DNA from: Nitrosomonas oligotropha
GTDB taxonomy: Bacteria; Pseudomonadota; Gammaproteobacteria; Burkholderiales; Nitrosomonadaceae
NCBI RefSeq assembly: GCF_900106555.1
Contig: NZ_FNOE01000022.1
Span: forward strand, 1-45,868
Direction of reading: 5' to 3'
Length of the DNA: 45,868 nucleotides
Below, one piece after another: positions 36,154-44,572 of the stretch. The notes beneath the pieces are model-generated. The model worked only from the letters and a program-made list of their open reading frames with translations, searched no databases and was not told the DNA's origin. Positions within the stretch are counted from its first letter, which is position 1. Every line of letters begins with the position of its first letter. The position numbers and the translations under genes are program-made.

Positions 36154-36894
36154 TCAGACCAAAGATTGCTGGCGATGCGTTTCAAACAGGCAGATGCCGG
36201 CGCTGACAGCGACATTCAGGCTTTCGATACTGCCTTGCATCGGAATCCGTACCAATTGGTCGCAACTCTCGCGCGTCAAGCGCCGTAGTCCTTTTTCTTC
36301 GGAACCAAGCACCCAAGCGACAGCGCCCTGGATCGGGAAATGCGTCAAGTCGTATTCCGCATCTTCCGCAGTGCCAAATATCCAAATGTTACGTTCTTTT
36401 AATTGATTCAAAGTGCGCGCCAAATTGGTGACGGCAATATAGGGCACGGTATCTGCTGCACCGCTGGAGACCTTGTAAACCGTAGCAGTCAACCCAACCG
36501 CGCGATCTTTCGGCGCGATCACGGCATGCACGCCGAATGCATCGGCGACGCGCAGACACGCCCCCAAATTGTGCGGATCCTGAATGCCATCCAACACCAG
36601 CAGCCGCGCCGGTCCGGTTAGTGTATCCAAAACATCATCCAGGCCGATGTGGCTGCGTGCACTGTCGATACTGGCCACAACGCCCTGGTGACGTTCGCTG
36701 TCAGTTATAGCGCTAAGTTTGGCGCTATCACACGGGAGCAGACGGATTTTCCGGCTTTCAGCCAGTTGGATGAGTGTGCGTGCGCGTTGATCGTCCCGCG
36801 CCGCATCGATCAGAATCTCTTTGATGCTCTCCGGATTTTGCCGCAAACGGCTGGTAATGGCATGAAAGCCAAAGATAAAGCGAGTGTTGGACAC
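36154..36894 (-). CDS. rlmB: 23S rRNA 2'-O-methyltransferase RlmB
   Basis: The 246-residue SpoU-family enzyme methylates G2251 of 23S rRNA. The N-terminal substrate-binding domain (FIFGFHAITSRLRQNPESI) precedes the trefoil-knot motifs: DPHNLGACLRVADAFGV, VLGSEEKGLRRL and IPMQGSIESLNVAVSAGICLFE. It lies 87 bases downstream of rnr, the standard rnr-rlmB pair. Confidence 0.95.
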   Translation of the reverse strand: MSNTRFIFGFHAITSRLRQNPESIKEILIDAARDDQRARTLIQLAESRKIRLLPCDSAKLSAITDSERHQGVVASIDSARSHIGLDDVLDTLTGPARLLVLDGIQDPHNLGACLRVADAFGVHAVIAPKDRAVGLTATVYKVSSGAADTVPYIAVTNLARTLNQLKERNIWIFGTAEDAEYDLTHFPIQGAVAWVLGSEEKGLRRLTRESCDQLVRIPMQGSIESLNVAVSAGICLFETHRQQSLV

Positions 36895-36981
36895 GTTTTA
36901 ACCTAAAAACTCCATTGGGAAATGACCGGCTGATTTTGCTGAATGATTGATTTTTGCGCGTATTTTAGAGCAATTCATCAT

Positions 36982-39258
36982 TCATGAATGCAATTTCTTA
37001 CCTTTGGCCGGAGTCTTGGTTTTTGCTTGATCTTTTGCTTGGTTTTTTGCCTCGCCTTTTGCTTGGGTTTTGACTCGTTCCGGTTTTTTATCCGGCTCGG
37101 CTAACACAAAATCGATTTTGCTGGTTTCCAGGTCGACACGGACCAATTTCACGCGTAGCCGGTCGCCGAGGCGGTATTGCTTGCCGCTACGCTCGCCAAG
37201 CAAAAGATGCTTGGTTGCATCGAAGTGAAAATAATCACTCGGTAGCTCGGAAATATGCACCAGCCCTTCAACATACACATTATCCAGGGCAACGAACAAA
37301 CCAAAGCCGGTCACGCTGCTGATCACGCCATCGAAACACTCACCGATTCTATCCTGCATATAAAAACACTTGAGCCAGGATTCGACATCTCGCGTGGCGT
37401 CGTCGGCGCGCCGCTCGGTCATTGAGCAATGCAGACCCAGTTCGTTCCAATCGCCGGGATTGTAGGTTTCACTTTGCAAGACTGCTTTAATCGCGCGGTG
37501 CACCAGCAAATCGGGGTAGCGCCGGATCGGTGAAGTGAAATGGGTATAGGCATCGTACGCCAGCCCGAAATGTCCGCTCAGGTCCGGGCTGTAGATAGCC
37601 TGTTTCAACGACCGGAGCATGACGGTTTGCAGCAATTGCGCATCCGGTCTGCCTTGAATTTTAAGCAAGGTTTGCGCGTAATCCTTGGCGCCCGGTTTGG
37701 TCTTGCCGCCCAGTTGAATGCCGAATTCCTTCAGGAAATTGCGCAACGCTTCGATTTTTTCCGGAACCGGGCTTTCATGGATGCGATACAGTGTGGTTTG
37801 GCCGTTCTTTTGCAGGAAATCCGCCGCGCAGACATTCGCTGCTAGCATGCATTCTTCGATCAAACGATGTGCTTCGGTGCGTTGCACCGGCACAATCTTT
37901 TCGATTTTTCCTTGATCGTTAAAAAACATTTGCGTTTCGGTGGTTTCAAAGTCGATCGCGCCGCGTTTTTTGCGTGCCTTGAGCAGCGCTTTGAACAATT
38001 TGTAAGTGAGTTGCAAGTGCGGCAGCAGCGCGGTGTGTTCCTTGGCTTCGGCACCTTTCGGATTGGCCAGGATCGCCGCAACAATGTTGTAAGTCAGCCG
38101 CGCGTGCGAACGCATCACCGCGGGATAAAAAACATAATCGAGTATTTCGCCATTTTTTTGAAATTGGATTTCACACACCATGCATAAGCGGTTTTTGTCC
38201 GGATTGAGCGAACACAACTCGTTTGAGAGCGCTTCCGGCAGCATCGGAATGACGCGGCGCGGAAAATACACGGAATTGCCCCGGCTCAGCGCTTCCTGAT
38301 CAATCGCATCTTTGGGTTTGACATAGTGACTGACATCCGCAATCGCTACATATAACCGGTATCCATCACCGATTTCCTCGCAATAAACAGCATCGTCAAA
38401 ATCGCGCGCGGTTTCGCTATCGATGGTGACCAGCGGTAAATGGCTGATATCTTTGCGTCCTTTCAGTTCTTTTTTTAAAACATTTTTGGGAAACTTGGCG
38501 GAGAGTTTTTCTATTTCGGGTGGAAAAATGTACGGCAGGTCGTGTTTGCGCAAAGCGATTTCAATCTCCATTCCTGGTGCGGTGTAGTCGCCCAGAATTT
38601 CGATAATCTTGCCGATCGGCTGCGTTTGTTTATTCGGCTGCTGGATGATTTCGACAATGACAATTTGACCGGCTTTGGCTTTGAGAGAATGCTCCTTGGC
38701 GATCAGAATATCCTGGCTGATACGTTTGTTTTCGGCCACGACATATAAAATGCCATGATCGATATACAACCGTCCCACCAGCTGGGTATTGGTATGCTCC
38801 AGAACTTCCACAATGGTAGCTTCCCGGCGTCCGCGCCGGTCCAATCCGATTTCGCGTACCAGGACCCGGTCGCCATGCAGCGCTTTGTTCAATTCTTTTG
38901 CGCTGAGATACAAATCCGGGCTGGCGTCATCGGGAATCAGAAAACCGAATCCGTCGGGATGGCCCTGTACTCGGCCTTTGATCAGATCGAGTTTTTCCAT
39001 CACGCAGAGATCGCCTTTGCGGTTGCGGAAAATCTGACCTTCGCGCATCATCGCCGTTAACCGGCGGTTAAATAACTCTTCTTCTTTTTTTGTAATATCC
39101 AGTAATTTCTGTAATACCTGCTCAGCCAACGGGATTCCCTGCTGTTGCAAAATTTGCAGAATATATTCCCGGCTTGGTAATGGACTTTTGTAGCGCTCTT
39201 TCTCGCGTTTGAGATGCGGATCCAGATTACGCAGTTTTTGATTCTTCTTAATTGACAA
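36982..39258 (-). CDS. rnr: Ribonuclease R
   Basis: The 758-residue 3'-to-5' exoribonuclease degrades structured RNA. Order: winged-helix region (about 25-85), cold-shock domains (GRVQGHPDGFGFLIPDD), RNB catalytic domain with TIDSETARDFDDAVY (metal-binding Asp residues) and SPIRRYPDLLVHRAI, then an S1 domain (GVISSVTGFGLFVALDNVYVEGLVHI) and a Lys-rich tail with KxQAKxQAK repeats. Length is typical. Its start overlaps the promoter region of the divergent tRNA-Leu. Confidence 0.96.
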   Translation of the reverse strand: MSIKKNQKLRNLDPHLKREKERYKSPLPSREYILQILQQQGIPLAEQVLQKLLDITKKEEELFNRRLTAMMREGQIFRNRKGDLCVMEKLDLIKGRVQGHPDGFGFLIPDDASPDLYLSAKELNKALHGDRVLVREIGLDRRGRREATIVEVLEHTNTQLVGRLYIDHGILYVVAENKRISQDILIAKEHSLKAKAGQIVIVEIIQQPNKQTQPIGKIIEILGDYTAPGMEIEIALRKHDLPYIFPPEIEKLSAKFPKNVLKKELKGRKDISHLPLVTIDSETARDFDDAVYCEEIGDGYRLYVAIADVSHYVKPKDAIDQEALSRGNSVYFPRRVIPMLPEALSNELCSLNPDKNRLCMVCEIQFQKNGEILDYVFYPAVMRSHARLTYNIVAAILANPKGAEAKEHTALLPHLQLTYKLFKALLKARKKRGAIDFETTETQMFFNDQGKIEKIVPVQRTEAHRLIEECMLAANVCAADFLQKNGQTTLYRIHESPVPEKIEALRNFLKEFGIQLGGKTKPGAKDYAQTLLKIQGRPDAQLLQTVMLRSLKQAIYSPDLSGHFGLAYDAYTHFTSPIRRYPDLLVHRAIKAVLQSETYNPGDWNELGLHCSMTERRADDATRDVESWLKCFYMQDRIGECFDGVISSVTGFGLFVALDNVYVEGLVHISELPSDYFHFDATKHLLLGERSGKQYRLGDRLRVKLVRVDLETSKIDFVLAEPDKKPERVKTQAKGEAKNQAKDQAKTKTPAKGKKLHS

Positions 39259-39279
39259 AACAATGGTTTCCTATAGAAT
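39252..39279 (+). promoter_or_regulatory. Sigma-70 promoter of tRNA-Leu
   Basis: A perfect TTGACA (39252-39257) and TAGAAT (39274-39279, five of six) are spaced by 16 bases, and the tRNA begins 36 bases downstream. The -35 box overlaps the first codons of the divergent rnr. Confidence 0.7.
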
Positions 39280-39314
39280 TACGCGTTCTTTGACAGCCTG
39301 ACACGGTTGTCGCT

Positions 39315-39400
39315 TGCCCAGATGGCGGAATTGGTAGACGCGCATGGTTCAGGTCCATGTGCCTTCGGGTGTGGAGGTTCGAGTCCTCTTCTGGGCACCA
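39315..39400 (+). tRNA. tRNA-Leu (anticodon CAG)
   Basis: The 86-base gene folds as a class II tRNA. The acceptor stem is TGCCCAG/CTGGGCA with an encoded CCA. The anticodon stem is CATGG/CCATG around the loop TTCAGGT, giving CAG. A long variable arm (tgccttcgggtg) and the GGTTCGAGTCC T-arm complete it. It reads CUG codons, the main Leu codon here. The DNA right of it is accessory in character, and tRNA-Leu genes are frequent integration sites. Confidence 0.96.
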
Positions 39401-39605
39401 TCAGTACTCATAACAGTTTGTTTATATAGCAAATATCTTGTATTCAAACTGTTTTACCATAAACTATGCCGCAAAAATTGCTCAGTGATTTTTGAGCATT
39501 ATTTCCAGTGAATTTCTATTATTTCCAACCTTATAGCACATTGGTGATGCTGTGTATTGCTTTAATATAATGGCAATAGGGAAAATTTAAATACCTTCGC
39601 GCGAT

Positions 39606-39758
39606 CTATTTATTCGACAAGAACAACATTGCGCAGATAAAAGAGATAACGAGCCCCAATAATACAAAAGCAAGTACGGCGCCATTGCCGGTTAGTATAA
39701 AGCTTCCGTAGAGAAGCAAGGAAAATACTAATGAGCCGATCATGAGAATTTTTTTCAT
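39606..39758 (-). CDS. Tiny two-helix membrane protein
   Basis: This 50-residue frame begins MKKILMIGSLVFSLLLYGSF. A GAAAGGA ribosome-binding site lies 8 bases before the ATG. It has two hydrophobic segments (about 4-22 and 27-46) joined by TGNGA, with Lys at both ends, the layout of a small inner-membrane hairpin. I do not recognise the family. The combination of ribosome-binding site, start, clean length and membrane pattern in an otherwise gene-free stretch makes it a credible small gene. It lies between tRNA-Leu and the ATP-grasp operon. Confidence 0.55.
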   Translation of the reverse strand: MKKILMIGSLVFSLLLYGSFILTGNGAVLAFVLLGLVISFICAMLFLSNK

Positions 39759-40240
39759 AGCAAAGTATCCTTTCTAGTAATTAATCAAAGCCCGCTAGAA
39801 TCATCCGCCTGACTTTTCGTGAATACAGGCGATGGAAACGCCAATGCCGGATTTTTCCGGAACCCGCGCATTCTTTCATCAATGAGAGAAAAGGGCAAAG
39901 CCTGTTTTACTTCTAGCAGTAGAATCAATGGCGGAGTCGCTATTTCGCGGATCAACTAGCCTTGATTGCGAATAAAAAGTTATCGCCATGGAATGCACTG
40001 GTACCGCTGAAAATCCAATTGACGTCTATGATTCGTTGATACAAATTCCGTTCACAGTCAATTGAATGATTTGTAAAAATATACATTATTTTGATGATTT
40101 GATTAATTAATATTCGAATGCATCCGCTTCGCTTTAAATGCGAGGCGGTCACAACGGCAAAGAAGAGAATGGTTGCTTTGAGTTTTGCGATCTAGCCGAT
40201 TGAGGATCGGCTAGAGAGGGAATTGAATGTTGGGTGAGGG
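39759..40240. other. Gene-poor stretch with a hairpin
   Basis: No convincing gene is seen in these 482 bases. A 66-codon minus frame (39952-40152) has no ribosome-binding site or resemblance. A perfect 9-bp hairpin, ctagccgat/atcggctag (40192-40214), lies just past the stop of the ATP-grasp operon and may end its transcript, although no T run follows it. The 205 bases from 39401 to 39605 are likewise empty. Confidence 0.4.
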
Positions 40241-40525
40241 TTATTCAACGAGCGATTTTTGCTTCATCTCAGTTTCTTTTTTCAGTTTCCACCGGATTGT
40301 TACGTAGGTGCCGCAATACGCACCCAAAAAAGCGGCTGCAATATAAATTTTGTTTTCGACGTAATTGGTGACGGTGAATGCGGTGACCAGAATAATCATT
40401 GCAGACCAGAATGCGGCGGGGTGTGCTCTTCTTTCTTCCACATCGATAAAATATAGTGTCCAGCAAACATCAGCGAGTGCCATTGCAGCCATGATTAACA
40501 AAAACGTAACAATTGAAAATTCCAT
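40241..40525 (-). CDS. Small conserved-looking inner-membrane protein
   Basis: The 94-residue product has three hydrophobic spans (about 5-25, 37-55 and 60-77). The acidic loop DVEERRAHPAAFWSA between the first two is notable, and the tail is Lys/Glu-rich. I do not recognise a named family with certainty. It starts 39 bases after the DapF-like gene on the same strand, so it is probably the last gene of that operon. A membrane role such as export or anchoring of the operon's product is possible. Confidence 0.7.
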   Translation of the reverse strand: MEFSIVTFLLIMAAMALADVCWTLYFIDVEERRAHPAAFWSAMIILVTAFTVTNYVENKIYIAAAFLGAYCGTYVTIRWKLKKETEMKQKSLVE

Positions 40526-40564
40526 GAAGAATAACCTTAAGTAAGCACTCGCGTGGGTTGTGAA

Positions 40565-41401
40565 TCACCAGTTTTGTTGTTGCTGGTGATGATAGTCAAT
40601 CGGACTGGTGGATTTAGGGTGGATGTTATTCACAAATCCGATGACCTTGCCTTGATAGCGCGTCAAGCCGCGAATTGACAGGCGCCCGTCAGTGTCCGAA
40701 ATTTTCAGGCTGCCGCCAAGGGAGTTAGTGATTATCGGTAACGGTGTGCCGAAGACTTTTGCGGCTACATACGCACTTGCCGCACTCCCTGTTCCGCAGC
40801 TCAGCGTGACATCCTCCACGCCGACTTCAAACGTGCGCACGGAAATGCCGTCTGTATCGCGCCAGATAAAATTAACGTTAACGCCTTCCGGGTGGCCGAC
40901 AAATTCACACAACGATTTTTCTTCGCGTATCGATCGGCCAAAGATTCTGGCATTTTCCAAACTCATTTCCGAACCGATCACCACCACATGCGGAACACCG
41001 GTGAAAACGTAATGCAATTGATCGTTAATTTGCCGGTATTCTCGCGCTTCACCTAAATTCACCTCGGTCAAATCGTCAATGACGCGTACTTCCTTTTTGC
41101 CGTCGCCGGTGACAATCGAGAAAATATCGTTACGGATATAGGTATCGTGAAAATAACGCGTCGCGCAGCGTAGACCGTTACCGCACATGGTTTCCTCAGT
41201 GCCGTCGCAATCGAAGATTTTCATTGTCGGCGTGCGTTGCACGGGATCCACATCCACGAAAAGAATGCCGTCGGTTTCGTGCTGCGTAGCCAGCGCGCTT
41301 GAAATCAGCGATCGATTAAACCCAGCCAAAGGCGTTTTCATCTCATCCACCACGAGGAAAGAATTGCCACACCCATCCATTTTTGTCGCTTTAATTCTCA
41401 T
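40565..41401 (-). CDS. DapF-like amino-acid epimerase/racemase, atypical
   Basis: ATG 41401 (MRIKATKMDGCGNSF) is the usual DapF start; an in-frame ATG four codons earlier is less likely. The 278-residue protein keeps the catalytic cysteines, Cys73 in TMCGNGLRC and Cys202 in LSCGTGSAAS, so it should racemise by the two-base mechanism. It differs from true diaminopimelate epimerases in the substrate site: GNDF is GNSF, FNxDG is FDCDG (Asp64), GNPHCV is GVPHVV (Val136) and ERG is EVG (Val193). In DapF these Asn and Arg residues hold the distal end of DAP. Annotation would call it dapF, but I think a different amino acid is the substrate. It lies between a GNAT and a membrane-protein gene in a four-gene run. 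Confidence 0.75.
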   Translation of the reverse strand: MRIKATKMDGCGNSFLVVDEMKTPLAGFNRSLISSALATQHETDGILFVDVDPVQRTPTMKIFDCDGTEETMCGNGLRCATRYFHDTYIRNDIFSIVTGDGKKEVRVIDDLTEVNLGEAREYRQINDQLHYVFTGVPHVVVIGSEMSLENARIFGRSIREEKSLCEFVGHPEGVNVNFIWRDTDGISVRTFEVGVEDVTLSCGTGSAASAYVAAKVFGTPLPIITNSLGGSLKISDTDGRLSIRGLTRYQGKVIGFVNNIHPKSTSPIDYHHQQQQNW

Positions 41402-41460
41402 GATCCAGTCCATTTTTTGAATGCATCGTTATGAAATGGCAAGAAATACTGCTTACTTGC

Positions 41461-41913
41461 CTAGCTAAAGGGCCTGTAGCCCGCCCGCCTTGTGAGATGC
41501 GCCTGGGCTACGCCCGGGATAAATTCTTCTTGCACAATGCCGGTCAAAGCAAAGCCGTTTTTCAGATAAAACCGCAAACTTTCATTGGCATCGGCGTCGG
41601 TTACGACATTGAGGATTTTTCCGCCTTGCCGCTCGATCTCCGCGAAAACACTATCCAGCATCAGAGAACCGAACCCTTTGTTGCGATGTTCCTTATCAAC
41701 CGCCAATGTCAGCAGGTGATAGGTATCAACCGTCTTTCTGGCAATGGCATAACCGACCGGTTTTCCGTCATCCATGGCGCAAACGCCAAAATTCTTACCG
41801 CGCGCGATGTCTTCCAGTTCGCCACGAATGGCTGCTTCATACATGGGGCCAATGTCTTGCAGCGCAATTTTTATCAGGCTGGCGTGCAGTTCTTTTGAGA
41901 TCGATACAATCAT
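41461..41913 (-). CDS. GNAT family N-acetyltransferase
   Basis: The 150-residue protein has the GNAT core with the acetyl-CoA loop VDKEHRNKGFGSLML (R-N-K-G-F-G), preceded by YHLLTLAVD and followed by DANESLRFYLKNGFALTGIVQEEF. The substrate is not predictable from sequence. Its ATG overlaps the ATP-grasp gene stop by 4 bases (ATGA, 41910-41913), strong evidence that both act in one pathway. The DapF-like gene begins 59 bases further on. An acylated amino acid or peptide product fits the enzymes together, by inference. Confidence 0.85.
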   Translation of the reverse strand: MIVSISKELHASLIKIALQDIGPMYEAAIRGELEDIARGKNFGVCAMDDGKPVGYAIARKTVDTYHLLTLAVDKEHRNKGFGSLMLDSVFAEIERQGGKILNVVTDADANESLRFYLKNGFALTGIVQEEFIPGVAQAHLTRRAGYRPFS

Positions 41914-43016
41914 GATGTGTGTTCTGCCGTTGGTTTTCCTAAAAAGGTGTACATCCGGTCGCGATAGCTGATCGTACCTGCGTGAGCTGCTTTACCGATG
42001 GCCTGATTCACCAGGTTTGCGAGCAATTCGGTTTTTCCTGCAAATCGTTCCGGGTATCTGAGTGAGAGCCGCTGCACGGCGGTGTAAACGATCAAAGCGA
42101 TCATGTCGTTGTGCGCGATGTTTGCGTGACGGCACATGTTGGTCAGATCCGCCTCGGTTGGGTGAACGCCAGGAATCACATTGGCTTCCAGGAAATACAG
42201 CTGGCCGTCGCGCTCGCGAAAATCCATGCGGTTATAGTCGCGCACTTCAAGCGCTTCGTGCGCTTCGATGGCAATTTTCGCGTAGCTTTTCGCTTTCTCG
42301 CTCCAATCAAGATGCGAGATGTAGGGGTTTTCGATATCTTTTACATGCGGGTCGCGTACATGCGGTTGTCCGGGAATCTTGGCGAAGTCGATTTCGAGGA
42401 TGGGCAGCACATAATGGCCAATCAGGCCGATGGTGTATTCGTTGCCGGGCAGGAATTCTTCAACGAGCGCCGGTTGGTTGAATTGCGCATAAACCGCGCC
42501 CACGGCTTCATTGAGCTCTGCGATCGTGTGCACTTTGCTCTTTTGGCTAATGCCGATGCTGGTGCCTTCGCTGTAGGGTTTTACCATCAACGGGAAAGCT
42601 AAATCGCCGAGCTGTTCTTCCGGCATCATGAGCTGAAAGCGTGCGGTCGGCACATCGTCATACGCAACGATCTTCTTGGCCGTCGCCTTATCCATCTTGT
42701 TGATGAAAGTCTTAGGGCTGCTGCCGGTGTAGGGAATATGCAGGTGTTCGCAAAAGAACGGCACGATGGCTTCACGCAATTCCTTTTCATCCAATCCTTC
42801 GGTGTTATTGAATACCAAATCGATCTGTTCTTTGCGCTGCTCGAGCTGAGCGTAAATATCCGGCCCGACATCGATCAATTCGACATTCGCGCCGATGCGC
42901 TCCAGCGCTGCCGTCACCGCTTTGATGGTATCCGGACCTTCAAACTCACCATAGCGCTCGTCTTCCATCCATGGTTTTCTTACGTTACAGGTATAGGCGA
43001 TATTAAGTTTTCTCAT
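41910..43016 (-). CDS. ATP-grasp ligase, D-Ala-D-Ala ligase-like
   Basis: The 368-residue protein follows the Ddl plan: an N-terminal domain ending IPYTGSSPKTFINKMDKATAKKI; the ATP-grasp lid PLMVKPYSEGTSIGISQ; EEFLPGNEYTIGLIG; and the metal/catalytic region RMDFRERDGQLYFLEANVIPGVHP with Glu and Asn in EAN. The N-terminal part departs from housekeeping Ddl. The gene is not near murein genes here; it opens an operon with a GNAT and a DapF-like racemase. It probably joins two amino acids or an amino acid and another carboxylate. A true D-Ala-D-Ala ligase is possible but less likely given the company. Confidence 0.8.
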   Translation of the reverse strand: MRKLNIAYTCNVRKPWMEDERYGEFEGPDTIKAVTAALERIGANVELIDVGPDIYAQLEQRKEQIDLVFNNTEGLDEKELREAIVPFFCEHLHIPYTGSSPKTFINKMDKATAKKIVAYDDVPTARFQLMMPEEQLGDLAFPLMVKPYSEGTSIGISQKSKVHTIAELNEAVGAVYAQFNQPALVEEFLPGNEYTIGLIGHYVLPILEIDFAKIPGQPHVRDPHVKDIENPYISHLDWSEKAKSYAKIAIEAHEALEVRDYNRMDFRERDGQLYFLEANVIPGVHPTEADLTNMCRHANIAHNDMIALIVYTAVQRLSLRYPERFAGKTELLANLVNQAIGKAAHAGTISYRDRMYTFLGKPTAEHTS

Positions 43017-43299
43017 AACAAGCGCGGAGCGAGCATATTTTATAAGTTAAATTTTTTGTAAAGCTGCAATTCTGGTACTCCCATCAAGCCGGGAGCCTGT
43101 CATTCGAGAGCAATTAACGAAGCAGGTTACTATTCGTTGACAGAAGAGGATGGTTAAACGGTAATATTTTTACGCCGAGCGAATACCTGACGGTAAAGGA
43201 TGGAGTGCTTAATGCCGGGCGGCAGATTTTCGTTCATTTTCCGTACCGATTGTTTTACGCTGGGGTTTTTCAAGATAGAGCACAAGTGTCCAAATCATG

Positions 43300-43641
43300 A
43301 TGACCGGCGCCATCAAAAATCAGGTCGATCACATCTGGAACACCTTTTGGTCGGGCGGCGTATCCAATCCGCTGTCGGTGACCGAGCAGATCACCTATTC
43401 ACTGTTCGCCAAGCGCCTGGATGAGTTGCATACTGCGAAGGAAAAACAGGCCAGCCTGCTTGGCAAATCGATTGAGAACTCTATTTTTGAATCCGATCAA
43501 AGCGATCTGCGCTGGTCGTGCTTTAAGGATTTCGATCCCGAGCGCAAGTTCGCCGTGTTCCGCGATCAGGTGTTTCCTTTCATCAAATCGCTCAATGTCC
43601 GCGCGGGTGCGTACAAGCCAAAGAGAATATCAAATGAATAA
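43300..43641 (+). pseudogene. hsdM: N-terminal relic of a type I restriction methylase (HsdM)
   Basis: The frame from MTGAIKNQVDHIWNTFWSGG runs through VTEQITYSLFAKRLDELHTAKEK and LRWSCFKDFD to FRDQVFPFIKSLN. This is the helical N-terminal domain of HsdM, the M subunit of type I restriction-modification systems (normally about 500 residues or more). Resemblance ends near 43600, and the frame stops at 43641 after about 12 unrelated residues. The N6-adenine methylase core is missing, so it cannot methylate. No hsdS or hsdR is in the window. It overlaps the SIR2 start by 8 bases. By eye its G+C is near 55%, against about 35% in the gene after it, marking a recombination junction. Confidence 0.75.
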
Positions 43642-44572
43642 ACCGCCATCATTACGAGAACTTCCAGAATTACCGCCGGAAATTTGTGAAGCCGCATTGA
43701 ATGGTCAATTAGTCATTTTTGTGGGAGCTGGAGTATCAAAGTTACTGGGCTTACCGAGTTGGAATGAATTGGCAAAAGATGTTTTGGAATGGGCTAGAAG
43801 TAAAGGCTGGATTGACTTTTCTGAGCTTGAGCAATTACAGCTTCTTGATCCAAAAAAGCAATTATCAATTGCAAAACTTATTGCTGAAGAGAACCAACAT
43901 GATCTCGGTCTTGCGAAATTTTTCAAAGAAAAATCTGAAGAAAACAGTATCTATAAATCGATCAATGATATTGGATCAGTTTGTGTAACAACCAATTATG
44001 ATGAACTTTTAGCACCAAGATTCCATGAGAAAAGAAATGATCCATCAATGTCAATTAAACCCAATGATATCCATCGTATTTCAGATAAGAATGATTTCTT
44101 CGCAAAATTCCTAGATCAACCTGGAACCGTAATTCACTTACACGGAGCTATTAGTAGACCGGATACTATGGTGATCACTACTAAGCAATACCTGGAACAT
44201 TACGACCATGAAAATGTACAACATTTTCTTCATGAATTGTTTAGCAAGAAGATTGTATTGTTTATTGGTTATGGGCTTGAAGAAGTTGAGATTCTGGAAC
44301 ATATATTAAGAAGAGGTGCTGTTGAATCAACAACGGATCGGAGAAGATTCGCATTGCAAGGCTATTTCAAAAGCCAAAACCCACTTTATGAAAATCTTTA
44401 TAAGTATTACTCGAGATCGTTTGGTGTTCATTTAATTGGATTTGTGCGAGATCATGAAGACTACAAACAACAAGAAATCATCTTAAAAAACTGGGTGCCA
44501 AAAATGCAGATAAAAAAACCTCTATTAGCTGATGATATTGCGCGGATAGATGAGGTACTTGGTAATGGTTAA
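43634..44572 (+). CDS. SIR2-domain protein, probable defence effector
   Basis: The start at ATG 43634 gives 312 residues; a longer frame from 43421 is a shadow of the hsdM relic. SIR2-fold motifs: FVGAGVSKLLGLPSW (GAGVS at 31-35), VTTNYDELL (119-125), the catalytic-His region VIHLHGAISRPD (His 168/170), VLFIGYGLEEVEI (212-217). These are the NAD-binding and hydrolysis residues of the bacterial SIR2_2 type, best known as NAD-depleting effectors in anti-phage systems. It overlaps the next gene by 8 bases, so a two-component system is likely. It is A+T-rich compared with the rest of the window and lies beside an HsdM relic, as in defence islands. The subtype is not recognised. Confidence 0.82.
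   Translation: MNKPPSLRELPELPPEICEAALNGQLVIFVGAGVSKLLGLPSWNELAKDVLEWARSKGWIDFSELEQLQLLDPKKQLSIAKLIAEENQHDLGLAKFFKEKSEENSIYKSINDIGSVCVTTNYDELLAPRFHEKRNDPSMSIKPNDIHRISDKNDFFAKFLDQPGTVIHLHGAISRPDTMVITTKQYLEHYDHENVQHFLHELFSKKIVLFIGYGLEEVEILEHILRRGAVESTTDRRRFALQGYFKSQNPLYENLYKYYSRSFGVHLIGFVRDHEDYKQQEIILKNWVPKMQIKKPLLADDIARIDEVLGNG

Noticed and set aside
39952..40152. 66-codon minus-strand frame
   Set aside because: It has no ribosome-binding site, no domain and an irregular composition; the empty region explains the long frame.
43200..43424. 74-codon frame before the hsdM relic
   Set aside because: It overlaps the hsdM N-terminus in another frame; the hsdM frame has clear family similarity.
43421..43633. 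71-residue N-terminal extension of the SIR2 protein
   Set aside because: It is a shadow of the hsdM relic frame, Arg/Ser-rich and unlike any SIR2 leader.
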